Shown one piece after another: positions 54,145 to 62,907 of a DNA stretch of 64,000 nt (the first letter of the stretch is position 1; every line of letters begins with the position of its first letter). Where the stretch lies: assembly GCA_942492965.1 (NCBI GenBank), contig OW818656.1, forward strand, positions 3,658,001-3,722,000. Reading direction: 5' to 3'. The stretch is from Sphingosinicella sp942492965. GTDB taxonomy: Bacteria > Pseudomonadota > Alphaproteobacteria > Sphingomonadales > Sphingomonadaceae. Position numbers and translations under genes: made by a program. Under the pieces are notes generated by a model. It did not search any database. It was given only the letters and a program-made list of their open reading frames with translations, and was not told the origin of the DNA.

Positions 54145-55187
54145 CGAACGCGGTGGAGCGTCTGCGCGCGGAGGCGGCGAAGCGCATCCTCATCAACGAT
54201 GGCGCGTTCGGCACGGCGATCCAGACCTATGGGCTGGATGAAGCGGCGTATCGCGGCAACTACGATCTCGGCCACGATCAGAAGGGCAACAACGACCTTC
54301 TGGTTCTGACCCGTCCTGACATTGTGCGCGCGATCACGCGCGGTTATGCCGATGCGGGCGCGGATATCCTTGCCACCAACACGTTCAATGCGAACCGGAT
54401 CAGCCAGGCGGACTACGGCGCCGAGCATCTGGTCGCTGAGATGAATCATGCCGCCGCGCGGATCGCCCGCGAGGAAGCCGATGCCGCAACCGCGCGCGAC
54501 GGCCGCGTGCGGTTCGTGGCGGGCGCGATCGGCCCGACGAACAAAACGCTGTCGCTGTCTCCCGACGTGAACGACCCCGGCTTCCGCGCCGTGTCGTTCG
54601 ACGAGGTGAAGGACGTCTACAAGGAACAGGCCGAGGCGCTGCTCGATGCAGGATCGGACTTCATCCTGATCGAGACGATCTTCGATACGCTGAACGCCAA
54701 GGCCGCGATCATGGGCATGATCGAACTCGGCGAGGCGCGCGGTGCGCGCATCCCGATGATGATCTCCATGACGATCACCGACATGTCGGGCCGCAATCTT
54801 TCGGGCCATTCGGTCGAGGCGTTCTGGTATGCGGTGCGCCACGCCGAGCCCGTGACGATCGGGCTCAACTGCTCGTTCGGCGCGAAGGAACTGCGCCCGC
54901 ACGTGCAGGCGCTCTCGCGCATCGCCGATACGCTGGTGATGGTCTACCCGAACGCGGGGCTTCCCAACGAACTCGGCCAGTATGACGAGGCGCCCGATAC
55001 GACCGGCGGCATGATCCACGAATGGGCCGAGACGGGTCTCATCAACATCGTCGGCGGCTGCTGCGGCACCACGGCCGCGCACATCGCCGCGATGGCGAAG
55101 GCCGTGGAGGGTCTGCCGCCCCGCGCCATTCCGCACCCCGAACCGGCGATGCATCTTGCCGGTCTCGACGCTTTCACCCTCGCCTGA
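54141..55187 (+). CDS. metH: Methionine synthase, homocysteine-binding half (split MetH)
   Basis: This 348-residue protein corresponds only to the N-terminal homocysteine S-methyltransferase module of cobalamin-dependent MetH. ILINDGAFGTAIQTYGLDEAAYRG opens the barrel; the zinc ligands are Cys244 (GLNCSFGAKELRP) and Cys307-Cys308 (GGCCGTTAAHI). It ends just before the folate module and the next gene starts 10 bases after its stop. A two-gene MetH is known in several alphaproteobacteria. Confidence 0.94.
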   Translation: MTNAVERLRAEAAKRILINDGAFGTAIQTYGLDEAAYRGNYDLGHDQKGNNDLLVLTRPDIVRAITRGYADAGADILATNTFNANRISQADYGAEHLVAEMNHAAARIAREEADAATARDGRVRFVAGAIGPTNKTLSLSPDVNDPGFRAVSFDEVKDVYKEQAEALLDAGSDFILIETIFDTLNAKAAIMGMIELGEARGARIPMMISMTITDMSGRNLSGHSVEAFWYAVRHAEPVTIGLNCSFGAKELRPHVQALSRIADTLVMVYPNAGLPNELGQYDEAPDTTGGMIHEWAETGLINIVGGCCGTTAAHIAAMAKAVEGLPPRAIPHPEPAMHLAGLDAFTLA

Positions 55188-55197
55188 ACTGCACATC

Positions 55198-57807
55198 ATG
55201 ACACAGAACACCGCGCGTTTCGTCAATATCGGCGAGCGCACCAACGTTACCGGATCGGCGAAGTTCAAGAAGCTGATCATGTCTGGCGACTACACCGCCG
55301 CCATCGAGGTCGCGCGCGACCAGGTGGAGAACGGCGCGCAGATCATCGACGTCAACATGGATGAGGGCCTCCTCGATTCAGAACAGGCGATGGAAACCTA
55401 TCTGAAGCTGCTGGCGGCGGAGCCCGATATCAGCCGCGTGCCCGTGATGATCGACAGTTCCAAATGGAGCGTCATCGAAGCGGGCCTGAAGTGCGTGACC
55501 GGCAAGCCGATCGTCAATTCGATCAGCATGAAGGAGGGCGAGGAGGCGTTTCTCGAGGCTGCCCGCAAGGTCCGCGCCTACGGTGCCGCCGCCGTCGTCA
55601 TGGCGTTCGACGAGGTCGGGCAGGCGGATACCGCCGCGCGCAAGGTGGAAATCTGCGAGCGGGCCTATAAATTGCTCACCGCGAACGGCTTCCCGCCGGA
55701 GGACATCATCTTCGATCCCAACGTCTTTGCGGTGGCGACGGGGATCGAGGAGCACAACAACTACGGCGTCGATTTCATCGAGGCGACGCGCGAAATCCGG
55801 AAACGCTGCCCATACGTGCATATTTCCGGCGGGCTTTCCAATCTGTCGTTCAGTTTCCGGGGCAATGAACCCGTGCGCCGGGCGATGCACAGCGTGTTCC
55901 TGTACCACGCCATTCCGGCGGGCATGGACATGGCCATCGTGAACGCCGGTCAGCTCGACGTCTACGATACGATCGATCCTGAACTGCGCGATGCGTGCGA
56001 GGACGTGGTGCTCAACCGCCGCCCCGATGCCACCGAACGCTTGCTCGACATCGCAGAGCGTTTCCGCGGCGACGGGCAGGTGGCCGAGAAAGCGACCGAG
56101 GAATGGCGCCTGCTGCCCGTGCAGAAGCGCCTGGAACATGCGCTGGTGAAGGGCCTCGATGCGTATGTGATCGAGGACACCGAGGAGGCGCGGCATCTGT
56201 TCGCGCGGCCGATCGAGGTCATCGAAGGGCCGCTTATGGCGGGCATGTCGGTGGTCGGCGACCTGTTCGGTTCGGGCAAGATGTTCCTGCCGCAGGTAGT
56301 AAAATCGGCGCGCGTGATGAAAAAGGCGGTTGCGCACCTCATTCCCTTCATCGAGGCGCAGAAGGACGAAGGATCGCGCGCCAAGGGCCGCATCGTGATG
56401 GCGACCGTGAAGGGCGACGTTCACGATATCGGCAAGAACATCGTGGGCGTCGTGCTTCAGTGCAACAACTTCGAGGTCATCGACCTCGGCGTGATGGTGC
56501 CCTTCCAGACGATCCTGAAGACTGCGCGCGAACAGAACGCCGACATGATCGGGCTCTCGGGCCTCATCACGCCTTCGCTCGATGAAATGGTGACGGTGGC
56601 GGCGGAGATGGAGCGCGAGGGCTTCACGATGCCGCTCCTCATCGGCGGCGCGACGACGAGCCGCGTGCATACCGCGCTCAAGATCGAACCCGTTTATTCG
56701 GGGCCGACGCTGCACGTGCTCGATGCGAGCCGCGCCGTCGGCGTGGCGAGCGCGCTCACCTCGGACAACATGAAGGGCAAGCTCGTCGAGGAGACGCGCG
56801 CTGCGTACGCGATGATTCGCGAGGAGCGCGCAAGCCGGGGCGAGGGCAAGCTGGTGAGCATCGCCGACGCGCGCGCGAACGGTTTCCCGGCGGATTTCGC
56901 GGCGCATCCGCCGGTGAAGCCCGCGACGTTGGGCGTCCGCGTGATCGACGACGTGACCGTGGATACGCTGATCCCCTACATCGACTGGACGCCGTTTTTC
57001 CGCGCGTGGGAACTCGCGGGCAACTACCCCGCCATCCTCAACGACGCGGTGGTGGGCGAAAGCGCACGGTCGCTGTTTGCGGACGCGCAGAAGATGCTGG
57101 AGCAGATCGCGGGCGAGCGCTGGCTGAGCGCGCGCGGCGTCGTCGGCTTCTGGCCGGTGCGGCGCGAGGGCGACGATATCGTCGTGTACGCGGACGAAAG
57201 CCGGACGCAGGCGATCGGCCGCTTCGCCATGCTGCGCCAGCAAATCGAGAAGCGCGCGGGGCGGCCCAACATGTGCCTTGCCGATTTCATCTCGCCCGAG
57301 GCGGACTGGATCGGCGGCTTCGCGGTGACGGGCGGGGAGGGGATCGACCTTCATTCCGAACGCTTCCGCCGCGGGCACGACGATTATTCGGATATCATGC
57401 TGAAGGCGCTCGCCGACCGCCTCGCCGAAGCTTTCGCGGAATATCTGCACGAGCGCGTTCGCCGCGAGCTTTGGGGCTATGCGCCGGGTGAGCGGCTGAC
57501 GAACGAAGAGCTGATCAAGGAGCGCTACAAGGGCATTCGCCCGGCGCCCGGCTATCCGGCGTGCCCGGATCATACGCTGAAGCCCGAGCTTTTCCGCCTG
57601 CTCGGCGCCACGGCGGCGACTGGCATCGTCCTTACGGAAGGGCTGGCGATGCTTCCCACCGCGAGTGTTTCCGGCTTCTACTTCGCGCACCCGGAGGCAT
57701 CGTATTTCGGTGTCGCGCGCATCGGGCGCGATCAGCTCGAGGACTATGCCACGCGGTGCGGTATCCCGGTCGAAGAGGCGGAACGCTGGCTTCGTCCCAA
57801 CCTCTGA
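55198..57807 (+). CDS. metH: Methionine synthase, folate-, B12- and SAM-binding part (split MetH)
   Basis: An 869-residue protein with the remaining MetH modules in order: pterin-binding barrel (FVNIGERTNVTGSAKFKKLI onward, about 5-300), the cap and B12-binding Rossmann domain (GDVHDIGKNIVGVVLQCNNFEVIDLG with cobalt ligand His409), and the reactivation domain (RPAPGYPACPDH from Arg781) that remethylates oxidised cobalamin with SAM. It must work together with the upstream homocysteine half, since the two act on one methyl group. ATG 55198 begins the conserved N-terminus. Confidence 0.96.
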   Translation: MTQNTARFVNIGERTNVTGSAKFKKLIMSGDYTAAIEVARDQVENGAQIIDVNMDEGLLDSEQAMETYLKLLAAEPDISRVPVMIDSSKWSVIEAGLKCVTGKPIVNSISMKEGEEAFLEAARKVRAYGAAAVVMAFDEVGQADTAARKVEICERAYKLLTANGFPPEDIIFDPNVFAVATGIEEHNNYGVDFIEATREIRKRCPYVHISGGLSNLSFSFRGNEPVRRAMHSVFLYHAIPAGMDMAIVNAGQLDVYDTIDPELRDACEDVVLNRRPDATERLLDIAERFRGDGQVAEKATEEWRLLPVQKRLEHALVKGLDAYVIEDTEEARHLFARPIEVIEGPLMAGMSVVGDLFGSGKMFLPQVVKSARVMKKAVAHLIPFIEAQKDEGSRAKGRIVMATVKGDVHDIGKNIVGVVLQCNNFEVIDLGVMVPFQTILKTAREQNADMIGLSGLITPSLDEMVTVAAEMEREGFTMPLLIGGATTSRVHTALKIEPVYSGPTLHVLDASRAVGVASALTSDNMKGKLVEETRAAYAMIREERASRGEGKLVSIADARANGFPADFAAHPPVKPATLGVRVIDDVTVDTLIPYIDWTPFFRAWELAGNYPAILNDAVVGESARSLFADAQKMLEQIAGERWLSARGVVGFWPVRREGDDIVVYADESRTQAIGRFAMLRQQIEKRAGRPNMCLADFISPEADWIGGFAVTGGEGIDLHSERFRRGHDDYSDIMLKALADRLAEAFAEYLHERVRRELWGYAPGERLTNEELIKERYKGIRPAPGYPACPDHTLKPELFRLLGATAATGIVLTEGLAMLPTASVSGFYFAHPEASYFGVARIGRDQLEDYATRCGIPVEEAERWLRPNL

Positions 57808-57816
57808 CACGGAAAA

Positions 57817-57844
57817 CGCCGGCGGATCACAGGATCCACCGGCG
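57817..57844 (-). terminator. Terminator of the Ca-loop peptide gene
   Basis: A 12-bp stem with one mismatch (CGCCGGCGGATC / GATCCACCGGCG) and a 4-base loop. On the minus strand it is followed by TTTTCC, so it probably ends the small gene at 57881-58117; on the plus strand, after metH, no T run follows. Confidence 0.5.
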
Positions 57845-57880
57845 CATCAGGGATTGAGGGAAGTGGAAAACTGCCGGGCG

Positions 57881-58117
57881 TTACTGAGCGTCGGGCTTGC
57901 CGTCACCATCGGCATCGACCGCGTCGGGCTTGCCGTCGCCGTTCGTATCCCACGCATCGGCCTTGCCGTCGCCGTTCGTATCCCATGCGTCGGGCTTACC
58001 GTCGCTGTTGGTGTCGATCGTGGGCGGGGCATCCGCGCTCTGTGCGAGCGCCACAGCCGGAACACCGGCAACCATCACGGCGCCGAGCGCCGCCCCAAGG
58101 AGTTTTTCGATTTTCAT
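57881..58117 (-). CDS. Small secreted protein of four tandem Ca-binding-like loops
   Basis: A 78-residue protein with a signal peptide (LLGAALGAVMVAGVPAVALA, cleavage before QSADA). From residue 35 to the end it is four 11-residue repeats of the form D-T/A-N/D-S/G-D-G-K-P/A-D-A-W/V/Q. The DxNxDG/DxDxDG loops match the calcium-binding loops of dockerin, EF-hand and thrombospondin type 3 repeats, but the helices of a true EF-hand are missing. It likely binds calcium in the periplasm or outside the cell. ATG 58117 has AGGTGA upstream. I do not recognise a named family. Confidence 0.7.
   Translation of the reverse strand: MKIEKLLGAALGAVMVAGVPAVALAQSADAPPTIDTNSDGKPDAWDTNGDGKADAWDTNGDGKPDAVDADGDGKPDAQ
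57884..58015 (-). repeat. Four tandem 33-bp coding repeats
   Basis: Residues 35-78 of the small secreted protein are encoded by four units of 33 bases; the middle two are nearly identical at the DNA level, which points to recent duplication and possible copy-number change. Confidence 0.7.
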
Positions 58118-58268
58118 TGCAATCACCTTTGTCTGTCCGGTTCGCCCCCCGGCTCAGCAAAGGTTGGTCTGGTGGCGGGATCAGGCAACCGGCGCGGCGA
58201 TGAAACGCCCTGCGAGGCGGATGGGAACGGGGTTCCCTTCGGCCTGCCGCATTTCCGGCACATTTCGT

Positions 58269-59021
58269 TCAGCCGAAGGTTTCGGCGGCCTCCACGGATT
58301 TCCACCCGCGCGTCGTGAGTCGCTCGATCGGGCGGAAGCGGGTCTTGTAGCTCATCCGCTCGCAGCCCTCGATCCAGTAGCCGAGATAGACGAAGTCGAG
58401 CCCGGCGGCAGTCGCCTGCCGGATGTGATCCATGATGATGAAGGTGCCGAGGCCCGAACGCGTGGGATGCGCGGGATCAAAGAAGCTGTAGACCATCGAG
58501 AGCCCGTCCGCCTGCCGATCGGTGAGGCAGCAGCCGATGAGGCGCCCCTGCCGGCCATCGACCATCGGCTCGCGGTATTCGATGATGAGCGTGTTTACGG
58601 GCGTCTGCTCGACCATTTCGGCATAGTCGTAGGCGTCCATGCGCGTCATGCCGCCCTCGGGATGGCGCTGGCCGAGGTAGGCGCGCAGCAGATCGAACTG
58701 CTCGGGCGTCGTCCACGGCTCGCAGATGCTGACTTCGATATCGTCGTTGCGGCGCATGATGCGGCGCTGCGTGTGACTCGGCGCAAAGCGCTGCGCCAGC
58801 ACCCGCACCGAAACGCAGGCGTTGCAGCCCTCGCAGCTCGGCCGGTAGACGACGTTCTGGCTGCGCCGGAAGCCGATGCGCGATAGCGCCTCGTTCAGCT
58901 CAACGGCGTCTTCGCCGCGCAGCTCGGTGAAGACCTTGCGCTCCAGCTTGCCCGGCAGATAGGGGCAGGGGCTGGGGGCCGTCACGAAAAATCGCGGGAA
59001 TCGGAACGTCTGGTCTGTCAC
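58269..59021 (-). CDS. bpt: Aspartate/glutamate leucyl- or arginyl-transferase (Bpt/Ate family)
   Basis: Transfers an amino acid from aminoacyl-tRNA to N-terminal Asp or Glu, marking proteins for the ClpAP N-end rule pathway. The 250 residues show CPYLPGKLERKVFTEL, GFRRSQNVVYRPSCEGCNACVSVRV (conserved Cys cluster), and YLGYWIEGCERMSYKTRFRPIE (family signature). The start is GTG 59021 with no clear ribosome site; it lies 9 bases after motB, so it may be coupled to it. Confidence 0.93.
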   Translation of the reverse strand: MTDQTFRFPRFFVTAPSPCPYLPGKLERKVFTELRGEDAVELNEALSRIGFRRSQNVVYRPSCEGCNACVSVRVLAQRFAPSHTQRRIMRRNDDIEVSICEPWTTPEQFDLLRAYLGQRHPEGGMTRMDAYDYAEMVEQTPVNTLIIEYREPMVDGRQGRLIGCCLTDRQADGLSMVYSFFDPAHPTRSGLGTFIIMDHIRQATAAGLDFVYLGYWIEGCERMSYKTRFRPIERLTTRGWKSVEAAETFG

Positions 59022-59030
59022 GGCTGTGAA

Positions 59031-59828
59031 TTATGGTGCGATGTTGCCGGTTTGGGAAGGCATTGCCTGCACGGCTCGTCGCCCGGCACTCGGGGCGAGC
59101 GCGGGCGGCTCATCGAGGAGGATGATCGTTATGCGCCGGTTCTCGGGCCGGGCGGGGGCATCGGGCAGCAATGGTGCGCTTGCGGCGCGGCCGGTCACGG
59201 CGGCGAAGCGGTCCGCGGGGATGTCGCCGGCCGCGAGGATATCGCGCACGGCGACCGCGCGGCGCGCGGAAAGCTGCCAGTCGTCGCCTTCTCCGGCGCT
59301 GTCCGTGTGCCCCTCGACGGCAATGCGGTTCGGCAGGCTGCCGATCCGCGCCGCGACCGCGCGAAACGCGTCGGGCGCGAGCGGCACGGCGCTGCCTTCA
59401 GCGAACATCGGGCGAAGGGCGGTGTCGGTCAGCTCGATGTGGATGCCGTCGGCGGACGGCGCGAGGAGGACGTTGTCGGCAAGCGGCGCAAGGTCCGGGT
59501 CGGCGGCGAAGGCCGTGCGGATATCGCGGAGCAGGGCGTCGGACCGGGCGCGGCCCGCGTCGCTCGGCGCGAGCATAATCGGCTCGGCTCCGCCGCTCGT
59601 GAGCGCGGGCGAGGGCATGAAATAGTCGGCAATGCCTTGCAGCGACACCTTGTCCGAACTCGAAATGAGCCAGAGCAGCATGAAGAAGGCCATCATCGCG
59701 GTGGCGAAGTCGGCGTAGGCGACCTTCCACTGCACGTTGACGGGCCGGACGCCGCGCGGCGCCTGTCGTGCGCGCCGCCGGATGACGGGACGCGCGTTCG
59801 CGGCGGGGCGGAAATGACGGCTGGCCAT
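59031..59828 (-). CDS. motB: Flagellar stator protein MotB
   Basis: A 265-residue stator protein. After a basic N-terminus (about 30 residues, 8 Arg) comes WKVAYADFATAMMAFFMLLWLIS, where Asp40 is the proton-binding residue, then a plug-like segment (QGIADYFMPSP) and an OmpA-like peptidoglycan-binding domain (VEGHTDSAG and ARPENRRITIILLDEP). It is complete, but motA is not in the window. It sits in an ilvA/ATP-grasp/bpt gene run instead of a flagellar cluster. Confidence 0.9.
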   Translation of the reverse strand: MASRHFRPAANARPVIRRRARQAPRGVRPVNVQWKVAYADFATAMMAFFMLLWLISSSDKVSLQGIADYFMPSPALTSGGAEPIMLAPSDAGRARSDALLRDIRTAFAADPDLAPLADNVLLAPSADGIHIELTDTALRPMFAEGSAVPLAPDAFRAVAARIGSLPNRIAVEGHTDSAGEGDDWQLSARRAVAVRDILAAGDIPADRFAAVTGRAASAPLLPDAPARPENRRITIILLDEPPALAPSAGRRAVQAMPSQTGNIAP

Positions 59829-59840
59829 GATAGGCCGAGT

Positions 59841-60686
59841 TTAGCGGGCGGAAGTTAAGCGGGCGCTAACCGTGTCGGCGAAGAGTTTTCCGCCGTCCGG
59901 GGCGTGCGACAGGAACAGTGAAGGCTCGATCAGCTCAAGCTCCATCAGCCGCAGTGCGCCATCGGCGCCGCGCACCATGTCGATGCGGGCGTAGAGCGCT
60001 TCGCCGGGCGCGGCGCGGAGGGCCTGCTGGGCCACTGTGCAGGCCTCTTCGGAAGCCTCGACGGTGATCTCGCGTCCGCCGAACTGCTCCTGCACGCGAA
60101 AGTCTCCGGCCGACGGCACTTTCAGGATCGCATGGCTGAACGCGCCGCCGAAGTAGAACAGCGAATATTCGCCCTCCGTCGCGATCGCCGCCATCATCGG
60201 CTGGATCAGCATCGGCTTGCCGCACACGTCGTGGGGGAGAGGATCGCCGGCAGCCAGCCGATAGGTGCCGTCCGCGCCGCCGGACACGGGTGGCTTCACG
60301 ATCACAGTGTCGCCGAAACGGATACGGGCTTCGGCAAGGTCCGCGTCCGACAGCGCCGGTGTGAAGACGGTCGGGATCACCGGTACGCCCTTCGCTTCCA
60401 GATCGAAGAGGTAGCGCTTGTCGGTGTTCCAGCGCATCAGCGGCACCGGGTTTGCCATCGGCGCGCTCGCCGCTTCCCATGCGTCGAGCGCAGCCGTCCA
60501 GTCGCCGCTGCGCTCCTGATAGCCCCACGCGAGGAGCGGCAGGACGATGGTGTCGGCCGCGCTGAGCGGCGCTGTCCATGGCTGGAAGCGGACGTTTTCG
60601 CCGAGCACCGCGCGAAATTCGTCTTGAGCGCGCGACACGAACTCTTCGAACCGGCCGTCCGACGTGAGAACGCAGATCGATGCCAT
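59841..60686 (-). CDS. ATP-grasp domain protein (glutathione synthetase-like)
   Basis: A 281-residue protein with ATP-grasp elements: FGDTVIVKPPVSGGADGTYRL (Lys and glycine-rich loop), GEYSLFYFGGAFSHAILKVPS, and YARIDMVRGADGALRLMELELIEPSLFL (metal-binding Glu and Glu/Asn position). It is like the RimK/glutathione-synthetase group but has no recognisable substrate domain, so the product is unknown. ATG 60686 starts at the first core strand and lies 8 bases after ilvA; the longer frame upstream overlaps ilvA. Confidence 0.75.
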   Translation of the reverse strand: MASICVLTSDGRFEEFVSRAQDEFRAVLGENVRFQPWTAPLSAADTIVLPLLAWGYQERSGDWTAALDAWEAASAPMANPVPLMRWNTDKRYLFDLEAKGVPVIPTVFTPALSDADLAEARIRFGDTVIVKPPVSGGADGTYRLAAGDPLPHDVCGKPMLIQPMMAAIATEGEYSLFYFGGAFSHAILKVPSAGDFRVQEQFGGREITVEASEEACTVAQQALRAAPGEALYARIDMVRGADGALRLMELELIEPSLFLSHAPDGGKLFADTVSARLTSAR

Positions 60687-60694
60687 GGCGCGCC

Positions 60695-61933
60695 TCAGGC
60701 GATCTCGACCGAAGACACCTCGTAGCCGCTTTCCTTGAGCGTCTCGATCAGGCGATCGAGATGGTCGCGGTCGCGGGTCTCGCATTCGATGTCCGCATAG
60801 ATGCCCTTCGCCGACAGGTTCGTGAACACGCGCTGGTGATACACCTCGACGATGTTGACCTGCATGTCGTCGAAGATGCGCGCCACGCCGAAAAGTTGCC
60901 CGGGCCGGTCGTTGAGGCGGATACGCAGCCGCGCGAGACGCCCTGCGCGGGCGAGATCGCGGAGCAGCACGTTCGCAAGTAGGCGCGTGTCGATGTTGCC
61001 GCCGGTGAGCGGCAGGCCGACAACACGCCCCTTGAAGCGCTCGGGATAAGCGAGGAGGGCGGCAAGACCCGCCGCGCCCGCGCCTTCCACGACGGTCTTC
61101 TCGATGTTGAGCAGCATCGCCGTCGCCTGTTCGAGCTTGGACTCGTCGACGAGCAGAATGTCTTTCACAAGCTGGCGAACGATGCCCTGCGTGATGGTGC
61201 CCGGCTCCTTGACCGAGATGCCTTCGGCGATGCTGTCGCCGCCGCAGGGCAGGGTTTCGCCCTTCATCTTCGCGGCCATCGAGGGGTAGAGCGCCGCCTG
61301 CACCCCGATAACCTCCACATCAGGGCGCATCGCGCGCGCCGCGATTGACATGCCGGAGATGAGCCCGCCGCCGCCGATCGGGACGACCAGCGTGTCGATC
61401 TTGGGTGCGTCTTTGAGCATTTCGACCGCAACGGTGCCTTGTCCTGCGATCACGAGCGGATTGTCGAAGGGATGCACGAAGGTGAGGCCGCGCTCGATCT
61501 CAAGCTCGCGGGCGCGGGCATAGGCCTCGTCGAAATTGTCGCCGTGAAGCACGATCGTCGCGCCGTGGCTTTCGGTCTGCTGCACCTTCACCACGGGCGT
61601 GTAGCGCGGCATCACGATCGTCGTGGGGATGCCGAGACGCGTGCCGTGGTAGGCGATGCCCTGTGCGTGATTGCCCGCCGACGCGGCGATCACGCCCTTC
61701 TTGCGCTGTGCGTCGGTGAGCGACAGCAGCGTATTGAGCGCGCCGCGCTCTTTGTAGGCGGCGGTGAACTGAAGATTTTCGAACTTCAGCCACACTTCGG
61801 CACCGAGAATATCGGAAAGCGTGCGCGATTTCAGGCAGGGCGTGTGGATGATGTGCGGCATGATCGCCATGTGCGCTGCCTCGATATCGGCAAACGTCAC
61901 CGGCAAAGCCGCCACACCCTGAGAATCGCCCAT
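60695..61933 (-). CDS. ilvA: Threonine ammonia-lyase
   Basis: PLP enzyme that makes 2-oxobutyrate for isoleucine synthesis. In 412 residues: FENLQFTAAYKERGALNTLL with PLP Lys61, SAGNHAQGIAYHGTRLG, VVPIGGGGLISGMSIAARAM, and a C-terminal ACT-like domain (LRIRLNDRPGQLFGVARIFDDMQVNIVEVYHQRVFTN) suggesting feedback by Ile or Val. ATG 61933 has AGGATGA upstream. First gene of the minus-strand run ilvA, ATP-grasp, motB, bpt. Confidence 0.93.
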   Translation of the reverse strand: MGDSQGVAALPVTFADIEAAHMAIMPHIIHTPCLKSRTLSDILGAEVWLKFENLQFTAAYKERGALNTLLSLTDAQRKKGVIAASAGNHAQGIAYHGTRLGIPTTIVMPRYTPVVKVQQTESHGATIVLHGDNFDEAYARARELEIERGLTFVHPFDNPLVIAGQGTVAVEMLKDAPKIDTLVVPIGGGGLISGMSIAARAMRPDVEVIGVQAALYPSMAAKMKGETLPCGGDSIAEGISVKEPGTITQGIVRQLVKDILLVDESKLEQATAMLLNIEKTVVEGAGAAGLAALLAYPERFKGRVVGLPLTGGNIDTRLLANVLLRDLARAGRLARLRIRLNDRPGQLFGVARIFDDMQVNIVEVYHQRVFTNLSAKGIYADIECETRDRDHLDRLIETLKESGYEVSSVEIA

Positions 61934-62040
61934 CTGGTCATCCTGACTTACGAAATTTGCACCGGCGCCATAGCCGATCTGGAAGCCGAGGCAAACAGCC
62001 GCTACCAAGCCGCGCGAACGGATTGAACAGGAGTCAGCCG

Positions 62041-62907
62041 ATGGCGCGGGTCGCATTTCTTGGAATGGGTGTGATGGGTGCGCCTATGGCGCGGCATCTG
62101 AAGGCGGCGGGCCACGATGTTACCGTCTACAATCGTACACGCGCGAAGGCGGAAGGCTGGGTCGCCGCAAACGGCGGCGCGTTCGCCGAAACCCCTGCCG
62201 AAGCCGCGAACGGCGCCGAGGTCGTGCTGACGTGCGTGGGCAACGACGACGATCTGCGCGACGTGACGCTGGGGCCGGACGGCGCATTCGGCGCGATGGC
62301 ACCGGGCAGCCTTTACATCGATCACACAACGGTCTCCGCGGCGATCGCGCGCGAGCTTGCCGAGACGGGCGCGGCGCGCGGCATCGGCGTTCTTGATGCG
62401 CCGGTTTCGGGCGGTCAGGCAGGCGCGGAGAACGGCCGCCTGACGATCATGGTCGGCGGCGACGCGGAAAGTTTCGCACGCGGCGAGCCGGTGATGCAGG
62501 CCTATGCGCAGCGGATCGGCCTGATGGGGCCGGCGGGTGCGGGGCAGCTCACCAAGATGGTCAATCAGGTCTGCATCGCGGGCGTTTTGCAGGGCCTTGC
62601 CGAGGCGATGAACTTCGCGATGGAAGCGGGGCTCGATGCAAATGCCGTCGTTGACGTGATCTCGAAGGGCGCGGCGCAAAGCTGGCAGATGGACGTCCGC
62701 GCGCCGACCATGATCAAGGGCGAATACGACTTCGGTTTCGCGGTCGACTGGATGCGCAAGGATCTGTCGCTCGTGCTCGGCGAAGCGCGCAACCTCGGGC
62801 TTTCACTGCCGCTCACCGCTCTGGTTGACCAGTTCTATGCCGACGTCCAGAACATGGGCGGGGGGCGGCAGGACACGTCCTCGCTGCTCAGACGGTTCAG
62901 GGGATGA
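62041..62907 (+). CDS. NAD(P)-dependent beta-hydroxyacid dehydrogenase
   Basis: A 288-residue member of the 3-hydroxyisobutyrate/tartronate-semialdehyde dehydrogenase family: VAFLGMGVMGAPMARHL (cofactor loop), VLDAPVSGGQAGAENGRLTIMVGG (substrate loop), and catalytic Lys in GAGQLTKMVNQVCIAGVLQGLAEAM. Which acid it oxidises cannot be told. AGGAG precedes ATG 62041; it overlaps the amidohydrolase gene by ATGA. Confidence 0.92.
   Translation: MARVAFLGMGVMGAPMARHLKAAGHDVTVYNRTRAKAEGWVAANGGAFAETPAEAANGAEVVLTCVGNDDDLRDVTLGPDGAFGAMAPGSLYIDHTTVSAAIARELAETGAARGIGVLDAPVSGGQAGAENGRLTIMVGGDAESFARGEPVMQAYAQRIGLMGPAGAGQLTKMVNQVCIAGVLQGLAEAMNFAMEAGLDANAVVDVISKGAAQSWQMDVRAPTMIKGEYDFGFAVDWMRKDLSLVLGEARNLGLSLPLTALVDQFYADVQNMGGGRQDTSSLLRRFRG

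Noticed and set aside
57884..58015. CRISPR-like array
   Set aside because: The 33-bp direct repeats are contiguous without spacers and keep a reading frame coding for calcium-loop peptides.
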